Positions 22,088 through 32,409 of a stretch of 64,000 nt of DNA are shown here, in pieces (the first letter of the stretch is position 1; every line of letters starts with the position of its first letter). Made by a program: the position numbers and the translations under genes. Under the pieces are notes generated by a model. It was given only the letters and a program-made list of their open reading frames with translations. It did not search any database and was not told where the DNA came from. The stretch comes from Magicicada septendecula (taxonomy: Eukaryota > Arthropoda > Insecta > Hemiptera > Cicadidae): positions 34,795,747-34,859,746 of the forward strand of contig CM068370.1 of assembly GCA_034769895.1 (NCBI GenBank), given 5' to 3'.

Positions 22088-22260
22088 CCACAGAAGGAGA
22101 TAGTGTGAACGCTTAAATCGCATGCCTGATATCCGTCTACCTGTGGCTGCTTTGGGTTACCAGCCTAATGGGTTCCGGAACGGGTTTAAGGCCTAGTCCT
22201 TGGAGTGGTGATGATGATGATGATGATAATGATGAGGAGGAAAATAGATTTTTAGACCCT
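22088..22260 (+). pseudogene. LINE 3' end continuing after MULE
   Basis: Resumes the 18985 LINE with CCACAGAAGGAGATAGTG, then CTGATATCCGTCTACCTGTG, GGCCTAGTCCTTGGAGTGG and a GATGAT tail, parallel to 16325-16503 read on the minus strand. Confidence 0.85.
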
Positions 22261-23123
22261 TGATAGAGATCAGACTTCATGTCGGAGATTAAGAGAAGTA
22301 TAATATGATTTGGAACGAACGAAGGACAGCTCCTGTAAAAAAACGTGTTGGAGGGAAGAACGGGTGGATGATGTGGAAGAGAGCCTTCGTAATATCGCAG
22401 TTGGGGGGGGGGTTGACGAACGAGAGGACAAGACCGAGAAGACTGGACAAAAGTCGTAACGGAGGGCAAGGTCTTGGCAAGGGCTGCAAAGCAATCGAGT
22501 AAGCGAGTTTGCAGTTAAGTACCTATGTTACAAAATGTATAATAATACGTATTCCAGTTACTATTGAATGCAAACAAAATGTAACTTATTATTTAAATTT
22601 TTATCCGGGCTGAAAGGCCGTGGACTTCTGAAATTTCATGTCTTCGTCACACTGTTGGCGTGTACTGACGCATATCTTGTCAGTATTTTCGAATACAGTA
22701 GAACTCCATTTATCCCAACTAATGAGTCCCAGACGTAATACGGATATGCAGAAATTCGGATAATTGGAACAAACATAAGAAAAACGGTAGGTTGTGGAAT
22801 AAAACGCTAAAATTTCTCAAAAATCACTTTTGTTTATTTTTATCACACGAATACAATATCTTAATAAAAACCAGGTCGCACGTGTTTTGCAAATGTTCAC
22901 TTTTATGACAAAAAAATTAAAAGTAATACTCGCACATAATTATAATTTTAGGCGAGCAGTAGGCTAGAAAACTTTGTACTGATCAGTACGTAAATTATGA
23001 TGGATAGCTAACAGTCTTATATGTTCTTGGATTTCGTTGTCCATGACGTGTCCGTTACTTAACTAAATATCACTATTGTATTAACGTCTCGGAACACTAA
23101 GTTTTTTATAAGTAAAATCATAA

Positions 23124-23166
23124 AGCCTAAACCGGTTTTCTCCTTTAAAAGGCTTCTTCAGAGGCT
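23124..23166 (-). ncRNA. Hammerhead-like motif at the end of a PLE
   Basis: Minus strand: AGCCT, CTGAAGA, an extra A, stem II CCTTT with AAAGG, then GAAA, CCGG and TT, then AGGCT re-pairing over 5 bp with AGCCT. It overlaps the PLE stop codon region. Confidence 0.55.
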
Positions 23167-23497
23167 GCCGTAGGTAGCGCTGTCCATCTTGTTGTTGGCG
23201 ACGGGATAGACTTTCGAAAGATCGATGCTGTGTGTGTTGGGTGAGATGTGTTCGAATAATGCGTGCGATTTGAATTGTGTCTGTTCGTTTAGGATGTCGT
23301 TTTTATTTGTTTTTGTGTGTTTGTAGATTTCTAATTGTTCTAGAGTGTCTAGTTTTCGGCCTTTTGTGTGTACGTGTAGAATGTTCATGTTATTGTCGAT
23401 GTTTTTATATGTGTGGTTTGCTTCAATGAGGTGGTTTGGAAAGGTAGATTCTGTAGTGGAGTGGAGTGCCTTTGTGTGTTCAAATATAAAAAACTTA
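23158..23497 (-). pseudogene. Penelope-like element C-terminal fragment
   Basis: The minus-strand frame is open from about 23497 to a stop at 23158-23160: EHTKALHSTTESTFPNHLIE, ANHTYKNIDNNMNILH, then KGRKLDTLEQLEIYKHTK and NDILNEQTQF. The order NH-x-Y, ILH, LE-LEIY and LNEQ matches the tail after the GIY-YIG domain of PLE proteins. Reverse transcriptase and endonuclease are missing. The fragment is nested within the TA-flanked MITE. Confidence 0.75.
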
Positions 23498-24299
23498 GTG
23501 TTCTGAGTCGTTAATACAAAAGTGATATATAGTCTTAAATATGTATTTCATTTGCTGTTTTTTTGTTAGTACGGCTACTGCAATTTGAATGAACTTTTTT
23601 TTTTAAATTGCATTTTGTTTTATTTTTCTGATAACGATTCGGATAATTGGCGATTCGGATAACTGAAGTTCGGATAAATGGAGTTCTACTGTACCTTTAA
23701 CTGAAGATGACCTCCAGAGGTGAGGCCGAAAGGTCTGATTACATTACCAACATCAAACAGCATGAAAATTTCAGAAGACCACGACATTGTAGCACAGATA
23801 ATAATTTAAACAATTAAGACGGCGGCTGTGAAACGGATAAAATATAACTTACTAGGTCGGGCCTGGGTTGGGTACTGTCAACATTCTGAACAGGCTATAT
23901 TGACTCGGTCATTTCCGTTGTTCAGTATCTGAAGTAATTCATAAATCATTCATACAGACGAGTGCGTAAAACTTATGAAATACAAAAGAAAATGCCGAAA
24001 AGATCAGCGAAACTCATTAGTTGCCTATTTCATTAAATAGGCGATTATGGAAGATAAATTTTCAGAAATCTTAAAACCAATACGTTTTGGAATTTATTTT
24101 AGTGTGTGTGTCATTAAACTCTTGTCGATAACAGTATTCGTCCGGGTTCTTATTTTTTATAATCAATACTTACTAACGTTCGTGTGAACTGACCAGCACA
24201 AGATCCGGGGCAGACCCTGACATTGCTTCCAGTTTCTTGTGGCAGAGTTCTTTCCTTGATGTCTCCTTTCTGGTTTACCTTGGCCAACGCTCCCCCCCC

Positions 24300-24358
<59 letters not shown>
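24300..24358. repeat. (TC)n microsatellite
   Basis: About 29 TC units, one interruption. Confidence 0.97.
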
Positions 24359-24360
<2 letters not shown>

Positions 24361-24654
24361 CGTACGCGAGCATATGAGTACGATTTTTACAGTTCTCAAC
24401 TGTCTCCACTACTACTGCGATATTATTTCACTGTTTGGATTATCTGTTTGTTTACAATTTTTTATGTGAGACTTCTTGAGATTCTGGAATGATTTAGCAC
24501 CGAAGCGTCAAAAACTTACTGTACTCGTTTTGAATCCCCACATTAATGTTTAACCCTCAAACCTAAATTCGTATTCCCACCAAACTAAATTATAGTTACT
24601 AATGTAATTTTATTTAACTGATTATAAGGCAATGGTAGATTTATTTATCCTTAC

Positions 24655-25225
24655 TCCCTCCGGCTTTCTTTCCATTTTTGGGCCTCGATCACTTCTCATT
24701 CTCACCACGTGCCGCAACTATGTCCGCTTCTCCATAAAGGTCTCTTAGCTCACGATTCTTTCTTATCCTCCATTTCTCTCCAGCCTACACTGGTCCACAA
24801 ATTCTTCTCAGAATTTTCTTCTCAAAAACACTTAGGTTTTTCATAACTCCCAACTTCAGCACCCATGTCTTGCTTGCATGACATTTTTTTATACATTCCT
24901 GGATTGGAATATATTTTTAATGCATAGTAGCTTCGGTTTCGTGCTACTATTCTTGCTTTAATTTCTTCGCTTTTTTCATTATTCTCTGCAATTGTGCTTC
25001 CGAGATCTTTAAATTCTTGGACCTCCTTAAGACTGTGGTTACCTATTCTTATTCTTCCTTTCTCTCTTCTCTCATTCCTTGTCATCAAACTATACTTTGT
25101 TTTCTCTTCATTTATATTTAATCCGGTCTTTTACACCTCTCTTTCCAATTCCTGATATGCTGCCACAGGCGCTTGTCTTGTTCTTGCCATAATGACGTCG
25201 TCTGCAGATGTTAGGACGTGATAAT
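24655..25225 (-). pseudogene. LINE reverse transcriptase fragment with ADD motif
   Basis: Minus strand: SADDVIMARTRQAPVAAYQE (the catalytic A-D-D box, about 25205-25145), NEEKTKYSLMTRN, GRIRIGNHSLKEVQEFKDLG, EIKARIVARNRSYYALK. An in-frame stop follows the palm box and the rest is frame-broken. It is 5'-truncated just before the catalytic aspartates. It belongs to a LINE family different from the others in the window. Confidence 0.75.
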
Positions 25226-25446
25226 CGTGGAGACAAAAGGCTGCCTTCACCTTCGGCAGTTAGATCAAAGCAGTCAGCAGTTTTGCAACTACGACAACAT
25301 GGAAATTACAAAGATTACTAGCAAAATTGATTTAACAGACAGTAAAAAAATTAACCACATTTATATGACGTTGGTTTTCAGTCTTACGCAATATAAGATA
25401 CGTTCTATGTTTGCATTATGTTTACATTGCTATTTGTGGTTCACAG

Positions 25447-25550
25447 GTGATCCCAAAAGATGTGCATCTGCTCCTCCTCGACAGACACAAGCCGATAAAC
25501 TCGCTTTGAACCTTGACCAGTTGCCTTTTGGTACTGAATCATTAGTGTAG
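25447..25550 (+). other. Possible 3'-terminal exon of an unknown gene
   Basis: A good acceptor (TTTGTGGTTCACAG) precedes a 34-codon frame reading GDPKRCASAPPRQTQADKLA then LNLDQLPFGTESLV and a stop. Composition is more protein-like than the surroundings. I do not recognise the protein and no partner exon was identified. It could equally be chance. Confidence 0.2.
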
Positions 25551-26935
25551 CTTTAGTGTGCTTTCTACAAGTGTTTCTTTACTTGCAACAAACAAAATAA
25601 TTTAAATTTATTTTTATGTGTTTGTTTTTTCAGTATGTATAAAATTTGATTTTTTTTCGTTGTTTGAGACCGACCAATATGGTCGGACTCGGGCTGTTTT
25701 GGAGACTAGCTCCCTTCAGCCGTGTGGGTAAGGGATTTTAGGGGAGACGTAAGCCAGCTGACCGGGCCGTTGAGAAGGTGGAGGCACGAAGTTGGGAGTC
25801 GCATTAAAATTGATATCGCATTGTTAATTATTTAACAATGTAGACGGATTATATTAATCGTTAATCTAATTATGATCTCAACTTCTTTCCTTCAACCGCC
25901 ATCCAGAAATTTTCGATGAAAGCAGCTTTCCCAGCCGCATAATCTACACACGGTACTTCTTTCGTAGAGTCCTACTCTTGTCAAGTTTTGTCTTAGTTTT
26001 CCATGTCTTGTCTGCAAAGGAGTGAAATCCTTTGAAGTTTTCGCCAGATTTTAACAGATTTTTTTAAGCTGTTAAACAACTTTTCAGCGGATTACATCCA
26101 CCTATTGTCCATATCACTTCGCAGTATGTGGACAATATAAGAGAATTCTTACGCGTATAAGAGAATGAATTTTAAAGAAAAATTCCGTTTGCAAATACCT
26201 AGAGTCCTCATGTCTCTAGGAATGGCTTGCTAGAACGTCTAGCCTAGAAAGTCTAGGTTTTGTTCCTAGTCTAGATGGGATGACTGTACGGTAGAAATCA
26301 CTGGAGAATCTTACAGTAAGAACCTGTATAGAGGTTCTTAAGAAGACCACTACAGCCACCTGAAGGCTCCCAATGAAGCTTATAGTGGTCTTGATCGAAA
26401 ACGCTCTACACCCTGAACACTTCAAAGACCTCCTCAACGTTAGTAACGCACCGTAAATATTTTAAAACGGGTTTTATAAACACCGATGAGACGGTTTTTA
26501 GACAGAAACATTCCTTAGGTCCTTTTAAAGAGAGTCTCACATAAGTGTCATACCTAAGGGCGTTAGGGATCACCTCGGTAAACTAAGAACCGAAGGGACG
26601 ACATGCTAAAAGTGGATTTAGTAAACCTCTCTAAATGGTCTCTATATGGTTTTAACAGTAAAACCATATTTACGGATTCTCAAAAACTCGTAAAACTAGA
26701 CATGCTGAGATTATGAAAACTTCCTAGGGACTCATAGATGGAAAGCTCTTCTGTGGAATCCCATGCCGTGAACATTCTCTCTTCTAGAAACTAATCGGCG
26801 TCTACCTATTTGTGGTCGCCCAGTTTCCCGCAGTTTTAACACAGTTGTTACAACGTATCAAGAGATTGTAACAGTAGATTGAATTTTTCTCTATTTTGAT
26901 AGAACGTACAACAGCTTACAAATCGCTGATCGATT
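25551..26935. other. Spacer, hairpin-rich in part
   Basis: No supported gene. Between about 26160 and 26780 short inverted repeats are frequent, for example CTAGCCTAGAAAGTCTAG and the 26644-26669 hairpin. Confidence 0.4.
26644..26669. repeat. Perfect 11-bp-stem hairpin
   Basis: ATATGGTTTTA and its complement around an ACAG loop. No T-tract or gene context suggests a terminator. Confidence 0.6.
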
Positions 26936-27394
26936 TTGCGAGGTGAAAGTAACCAGCTGATAAAAATAGTTAACTCACTGCGTAAATTAGTGGCAACGAC
27001 GTTTCATGAGAAGCGTATGAGCCTCTCTGAGACAGGAACGTCCGACGGATCCGATCGAGCAATCACACCCTACATGACGCGCTTAACTCTGTCACAATCT
27101 CAAAATAAACACTTTTGTACGATTTTAGCGAGTAACGCATACTGCACTTTTGTTCTATTAAAAATTATGTAGTTCAGAACGAAACGCTGGAATGTATATC
27201 TCCTGTTTTATTAAAGAAATCTGTTTATTAAACAGGAACCATAATTATTCACTTCACGAGTTACGTGGTTTATACAATGAAGTTCATAAACTTTTTATAT
27301 CATATGTATAAAACCTTAACCCTAACCATTTGTGAAACAAACAGCTACAATTCGTCTACAAACAACTACTCAATCGGTGCAAAGAAACCGGTTT

Positions 27395-27397
<3 letters not shown>

Positions 27398-27459
<62 letters not shown>

Positions 27460-27546
27460 TCTCACTCTCTCTCTCTCTCTCTCCCTCTCTCTCTCTCTCT
27501 CTCCCTCTGTCTCTCTCCCTCCCTCCCTCCCTCCCTCCCTCTCTCT
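27398..27546. repeat. (TC)n / (CCCT)n compound microsatellite
   Basis: About 75 CT-type units with ACTC and CCCT interruptions, directly downstream of the 3' end of a minus-strand LINE remnant. Confidence 0.97.
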
Positions 27547-27577
27547 CTTTTTCTCTCATCTAATCATCAACCGTGGT

Positions 27578-28115
27578 TCTACAACCCTTGGTGGGTCTTG
27601 GCCTGCTCCAATAGTCGATTCCATTCCTCCCTATTGCATAACCCTTGGTAGGTCTTGGCCTGCTCCAAGAGTCGATTCCATTCCTCCCTATTGGATGTCC
27701 TGGCTTTCCAGTTCCTTATGTTCAGCTTTCTGAGGTCCTCCTCTATCTGGTCTTTGAATCTACTTCGGGGTTTTCCCCTTTTTCTACTACCCATTGGTTT
27801 CTGGTAGAAAATATGTTTCGTATGCTGTCCTTCCTCCATTCTCTCTATGTGTCCAACCCACCTTAGCCTGTGTATTTTGATTATCCTGACAATGTCCGGC
27901 TCTTTGCAAAGATGGTATAGTTCGTAATTATAGCGCCTGCTTCACATTCCATTTTCTTGTACTCCTCTAAATATTGTTCTTAGAATCCGTCTTTCACAGC
28001 AACCTAGAGGTCTCTCGCTATTTTTCGTCATTGTCCAGGTTTCTGAAGCATATGTCAGCACTGGCCTGATAAGTGTTTTGTAGATTTTGCATTTCGTGCC
28101 TCTGTTACAGGCAAT
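27578..28115 (-). pseudogene. LINE C-terminal region with a 19-codon duplication
   Basis: Minus strand: YNYELYHLCKEPDIVRIIKI, RWVGHIERMEEGQHTKHIFY, GSRKRGKPRSRFKDQIEEDL, KLNIRNWKARTSNREEWNRL, LEQAKT. These are typical motifs of the tail of LINE ORF2 (L-VGH, KRGRP-like, RD-W). The closing segment NREEWNRLLEQAKT is present twice in frame with a 57-bp period. Upstream parts contain stops. Confidence 0.8.
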
Positions 28116-28220
28116 TTGCGAGCGATTATTATTAATGCCAATTATGGAGAAAGGTTCGTTACTACTCGGTCACAAACGGTCAATGATAATATTACTTTCA
28201 AGTTATTACTGAAACTAGTA

Positions 28221-28439
28221 CACTAGAGTTCCGATTAAGCGAATCGCGATTAACCGAGTTTCCGGATTAACCGAAAGATGACGCAGTAGTTTCTTCTTTC
28301 AAGAAGTTTGCATATTTTAAATTTTACAGCGTTTATCACTCGTGTGACGGACTGTACTGTATGCGTGACCGATTGTACTGTACTTCACGCGTGAGATTAA
28401 TAAGGTGTCTTTTCTATTCGGTTAAACGAGACTCTAGTG
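28221..28439. mobile_element. 219-bp pogo-type MITE
   Basis: Ends CACTAGAGTTCCGATTAA and, reversed, CACTAGAGTCTCGTTTAACC, flanked by TA at 28219-28220 and 28440-28441. An internal copy of the terminal word (CGATTAACCGAGTTTCCG) follows the left end. Size and TA flanks fit TC1/pogo MITEs. Confidence 0.8.
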
Positions 28440-28890
28440 TAACTTTAAAACCCGAAATAAGTCATCGTCAATTTTGAGCAATTTCAGCAGTACAGCGACG
28501 AACGTTACTTGATAAGATGTGATAGTTAACCTGTTGTCGGTTCTATTCTGAAAAGTTTTACCCGTTTTTTGCACAGTGTTACTTCATCAAATCTGATCTG
28601 TATCCCCTCCCTCTAGTCGCACCGGTTTTGGGGTCCTCAGCTACACCGAGCTGACGTGTAGTTACCTGCCCAAACTTTGTATTTCTTCATGTGATGTTAA
28701 CTTTACAAGTGGCTCACAAGGTAAACACACCTCTGGAGAAATAAATTGGTAGCATAATTGCGGAGTATATGAATATGCAAAGATTGCCCTGCACGAATCG
28801 AATCCTATGATTATCCAAGGTACAAGACAATTATAGTCTCATTTATTAGAAGAGCTCTCTCTCTCGAAGGTACTATTGAGTCCCATGAGG

Positions 28891-28968
28891 TCTTCTTCTT
28901 CTTCTTCTTCTTCTTCTTCTTCTTCTTCTTCTTCTTCTTCTTCTTCTTCTTCTTCTTCTTCTTCTTCT
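28891..28968. repeat. (TCT)n microsatellite
   Basis: 26 trinucleotide units. Confidence 0.98.
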
Positions 28969-29154
28969 CAGACCCTTTTTAATCACTAGTAAGGAAGGAG
29001 AAATAAAAAAAAAATCTTTGCATTATTAACATTATTCGTGATATTTATTCTAAAGTTTACAAACTGCATTTAATTTATACAAACAGCATGAAGAATATTT
29101 TAAAACATCAAAAAGAAAGTACATGTAACTTACATTTAGGCTTACTGTCGAAAG

Positions 29155-30543
29155 TAATCCGTAATTTTCTTTTGAACGCTCCTTTCTGAAAAATAAATTC
29201 TTTCTGTTGTGCTGTGGAGATGCTGCGCTGCATTGAACGTGTCGTCAGACGTCTCTCTAAAGCAGTAAAATCGTGAAAGAGTTTCGGCGGCTCTCATTGC
29301 TTCCTGTACTGTCGGACAAACGATGTTGGCATCCTCCTCTTGCTAAACATCTTCTTCAACACTATCTTCTGCTTCTATGTTTTTTACTTCCGCGATAATT
29401 TCTGCGCCACTCAACACTTGGAATGTTTCTACTTGGTCATCCACTGATGCATAGGAATCAAGTTCATTTCCAAATTCATTTACTTCGAATTTCTTAATCC
29501 ACTCCGAGAGCGGCAAGTCGTCGTCTTCGTCATCATCCGGTAAATTTTCATGTACGAGTTGTGCTTTACTAAAGCATTTTGCTATCGTCTTCTGTGTTAC
29601 ACTCTTCCAAGAGTCGTCTAGGAATTGTATTGCATCTAAGAGTGAAATTGTGGCAGGTTGCGCCGTGTCCATACAGAAAATAATTTTTTTTTTTAAGTTG
29701 CTTGCGGTAGTGACCCTTTAGGCTTCTAATGACGCCTTGGTCCATAGGTTGCAGGACACTCGTACAGTTGGCCGGTAAGAAGACCAGATTAATGTTTGTC
29801 AAATTTAACTTTGGATGGGCTGCACAGTTGTCAACTAGTAGTAGAATTTTTCTGTTTTTCGATGACAGTTCTTTATCCCACTTTCTTAGTTCATCTTCAA
29901 AAATACTAGAAGTCATCCACGCTTTTTTGTTGGCAGTGTAACTTACAGGAAGTTTTTTGATGTTTTTAAAACATCTAGGATGCAAACTTTTCCCGATAAC
30001 TAAAAGTTTCCTTTTTTCGGTTCCCGTCATGTTCGCTCAAACAAAAACTGTAACTCTTTGTTTAGAGAGCTTCCCACCAACGCACTTTTCATTTTTAAAT
30101 TTGAAAGTCTTATCTGGAGTTAATTTATAAAAAATTCCGGCTTCATCTCCATTAAAGATGTCTTCATCTTTATATGATCGTCTAATTTGTGGCCAAGTGT
30201 TACGCACCTAATCGCCTGTAACGTTCAGATCTACGCATTTTGCCTCACCACAAATTTTTGCAAAGGAAATCGAGTGTCGGGCCTTAAATCGATCTAGCCA
30301 TCCGTTGGAGCATGTAAAATCAATACCAAACAATTTTTCGAATTCTGTAGCTTTCTCTTTCAGAATTGGTCCACTCACAGGAATATCTGAACATCGACAC
30401 TGTTTGAACCATTTCAATAATGCTGCATCCACATCACCATGTTCGAATTTCCTAATTTTTTTAATTTTTTCTCCATCTGGCGCTGGCACCGGCGGTCCTG
30501 TTACAGTGCTTATCGCTTGCATACAATGTATGTCTGTAGCCAT
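29155..30543 (-). pseudogene. Tigger/pogo-type transposase (CENP-B domain plus DDD core)
   Basis: Minus strand. Residues 1-111 of the first frame (30543-30208) hold the CENP-B type helix-turn-helix: DAALLKWFKQCRCSDIPVSG, LKEKATEFEKLFG, CSNGWLDRFKARHSISF. The catalytic core follows: D in FNGDEAGIFYKL (about 30150), D in ILLLVDNCAAHPKLNL, and D in TSVLQPMDQGVIRSLKGHYR. The tail contains ISLLDAIQFLDDSW and an acidic stretch. Breaks: a stop after VTGD near 30208, a stop before the ANMTGTEK segment, a frameshift in an A/T run near 29690, and a stop at 29343. The N-terminal psq-type helix usual in this family is not seen. The enzyme would cut and paste elements at TA. Confidence 0.9.
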
Positions 30544-30738
30544 GGGGGTAGCGCGCGCACATGTATGTTTATATGAAATTTAGAGTAAAATATCTGAGAA
30601 ATTTTTGACGCTATAACAGAGTAGTACAATATTTAGTGACGTTAAAACCGGGAATTTTTATAATGTTAAAGATATCAGTTTGACCGGACTTATGACAAAA
30701 TAACGCTACACCCGAGTTGACGTAACAGCCGAGGCCGT

Positions 30739-30758
30739 AATAACCAAGTTCCACTGTA
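30739..30758. mobile_element. Right terminus of Tigger-type element
   Basis: CCAAGTTCCACTG followed by TA; reversed it reads CAGTGGAACTTGG, a Tigger-like end, 200 bp upstream of the transposase. No matching left end was found between 28.4 and 29.2 kb. Confidence 0.6.
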
Positions 30759-30974
30759 TATCCGTTCTCTACCTTTTACATCTTAATTATATTATAAAAT
30801 ATTTCTTCATTAGCAAATTTAGTTTTAGTATTCATTAAATTCTCTAACCAATTTTCTCTTTCTTTCAATATTTCTAACTCCTTTCTAAGCTTTCTTTCAA
30901 CTGTGTTATATAGTATTTTTAAAATTTCGTAGTCTATGACGGGTGGGGGTGTGAAGAGTTTGTTTTATTCTGGG

Positions 30975-31075
30975 TTGTTATTTCCGATCTGACGATGAGC
31001 TGAGGAGCTTGAAAGCGCTAATCGGAATAATTTTTCTATAGTGGTGTGCAACAGTGATAATTCTGTTTGTTCTTC
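30975..31075 (+). repeat. Family A repeat
   Basis: Single-orientation copy, with TTTTTCTATAGTGGTGTGCA and CAGTGATAATTCTGTTTG downstream of the ribozyme-like core. Confidence 0.8.
30982..31027 (+). ncRNA. Hammerhead-like motif, family A
   Basis: TTCCGAT, CTGACGA, extra T, stem II GAGCT and AGCTT (loop GAGG), GAAA, GCGCTA, ATCGGAA: seven consecutive stem I pairs. The stem II loop has changed from GTGA to GAGG without touching the pairs. Confidence 0.6.
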
Positions 31076-31079
31076 TTCT

Positions 31080-31620
31080 GATAGTTTCTATCCGTTTCGG
31101 ATGTTGGATATCATACAGGCTATTTTAACTTTCTGCACTGCTGTACGGAATAAGCCAGTTGTATTCATGCCAAACCAGGTCCTTAATTTCTCAGCCATGA
31201 TATTCTCGGTCGCCCAACTGCACTCTTTCCAAGTACTTTCCCCTGTAGTATGGACTGCAATAAGTAAAATCGCTGTTCATGAGATGTCCCAGATACTAAA
31301 GCTTTCTTGTATTACTGTCTTAATAACTTCCCTATCTTTCCTCATCTTTGTAAGAACTTCAACATTAGTTATATGCGCTGTCCATGAAATGCTTAGTATT
31401 CAACTTTAGAGCTACATTTCGAAAGATTCCAATTTCTCAGTTGTGGCTTCAGTCAAAGTCCAAGCTTCTACACCGTAGAAGAGAGGACCGAGAATACGTA
31501 GCAGCGTAGAAGTGTCATTTTTTGTGTTTATTGTTAAATCGTGACTTTTGATTAAACTGCTCATTCTAGTGTACGCTGTTCTTGCCTTTTCAAATTCTGA
31601 CTTTATATTCTGATTGCAAA
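31080..31620 (-). pseudogene. LINE C-terminal remnant, relative of the 1-215 copy
   Basis: Minus strand: FKSHDLT and MRLLRILGPLFYGVEAWT-like segment, EATTEKLES, ISWTAHITNVEVLTKMRKDR, EVIKTVIQESLSIWDI, then a stop and the tail through 31085. The catalytic palm is absent. It abuts a family A repeat at 31075. Confidence 0.75.
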
Positions 31621-31639
31621 CATAACATGCAGAGAGACA

Positions 31640-32205
31640 TGTGGGAAGGTTGAATTTAAAGTTTAATTAGAGGAGGGCGGAGTCGTGGAGTACTGTACAT
31701 TATTGTTATTCAAGTGCGAAGGTGTCCATACGGCACGTGAGTGCGAGCGAGCGGCGTGGAGCAGGTCAGCGACTCCAGCAAGGCCAAAAACCGGCCTCAG
31801 CGACACAAAACGGTTCGCGACCTCTTTGCAAAAATGTCCGCCGCCGCAGTCGACACGAATCATTTAACACCGCTACCGCTGCAAACACATTTATTTACTC
31901 CTTAGTTAATTAATTGTATTTTTGTATCCTTGCTTGTGTGCGCGCTTGGTTAGTTTTTACTTACAGGCCATTGCTTTATCTGTAGACATAATTGACAATG
32001 AAGGTTACCGCAATACGTTCACCTCTTTGTTTCCATTTATTTATTTATTTTACGTTGTTCTTTGTCAGCATAACGCGTTTTTCACAATATCGACACAGAA
32101 AAATCTTCATCATTATGAACGTGTAACGTGCGTGTGTGTATTCTGTCTTTCTTCCTCGAGCCACCATTTCCTCTGACTTCCTGAGACCGTAATGACTATG
32201 AGGTG
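31640..32205. other. Spacer, GC-richer patch at 31700-31870
   Basis: Overlapping open frames occur on both strands in 31663-31913 with no recognisable protein motif. No gene is supported. Confidence 0.35.
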
Positions 32206-32209
32206 TATT

Positions 32210-32400
32210 AGTCTACCTCAGTACAGGGGTGAATTGGCGAAAATCTGTCAAACATCATCGACATTGAAGATGACTTCCGATGCTGGGGCCGAAACTTTTG
32301 TCACATTCAACAACAGTCAATCACGGCCTAACAGCCCGGCTATGGATAATAGTTTTAACTATGTTGACGCCGGCCGCGAAAGCTGAAGAACTAACGCCTA
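32210..32400 (+). repeat. PLE-type family B repeat, decayed core
   Basis: CTACCTCAGTAC start, TTGAAGA in place of CTGAAGA, GGGGCCGAAAC, then ATCACGGCCTAACAGCCCGG and GACGCCGGCCGCGAAAGC. The C to T change would remove an essential hammerhead base. Confidence 0.7.
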
Positions 32401-32409
32401 AACCGTAAT

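Larger units (their letters stand above)
23077..23530. repeat. Inverted repeat of about 40 bp flanking a PLE fragment
   Basis: GTATTAACG, CGGAACACTAAG and TTTTTTATA at 23080-23112 recur as their complement at 23494-23525. They enclose the PLE tail. Confidence 0.7.
22696..23691. mobile_element. Pogo/Tigger-type MITE with TA duplication
   Basis: Perfect 20-bp terminal inverted repeats, CAGTAGAACTCCATTTATCC, are flanked by TA on both sides (22694-22695, 23692-23693). TC1/pogo-superfamily insertion at TA gives this pattern. The 996-bp interior lacks a transposase and carries a PLE fragment. Confidence 0.9.
22607..23830 (+). repeat. PLE-type repeat split by a pogo-type MITE
   Basis: The outer halves (22607-22693 and 23694-23790) join into one family B-like repeat. 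Across the join 56.83-56.9 kb offers an unbroken relative: CTTGTCAGT then CCTTA, TTGAAG and CCTCCAGAGRTGAGGCCGAA. The hammerhead-like core GAAA is followed by a mutated GGTCT here. Confidence 0.7.

Noticed and set aside
29729-30583. Plus-strand frames opposite the Tigger transposase
   Set aside because: Shadow frames; the minus strand has the family motifs.
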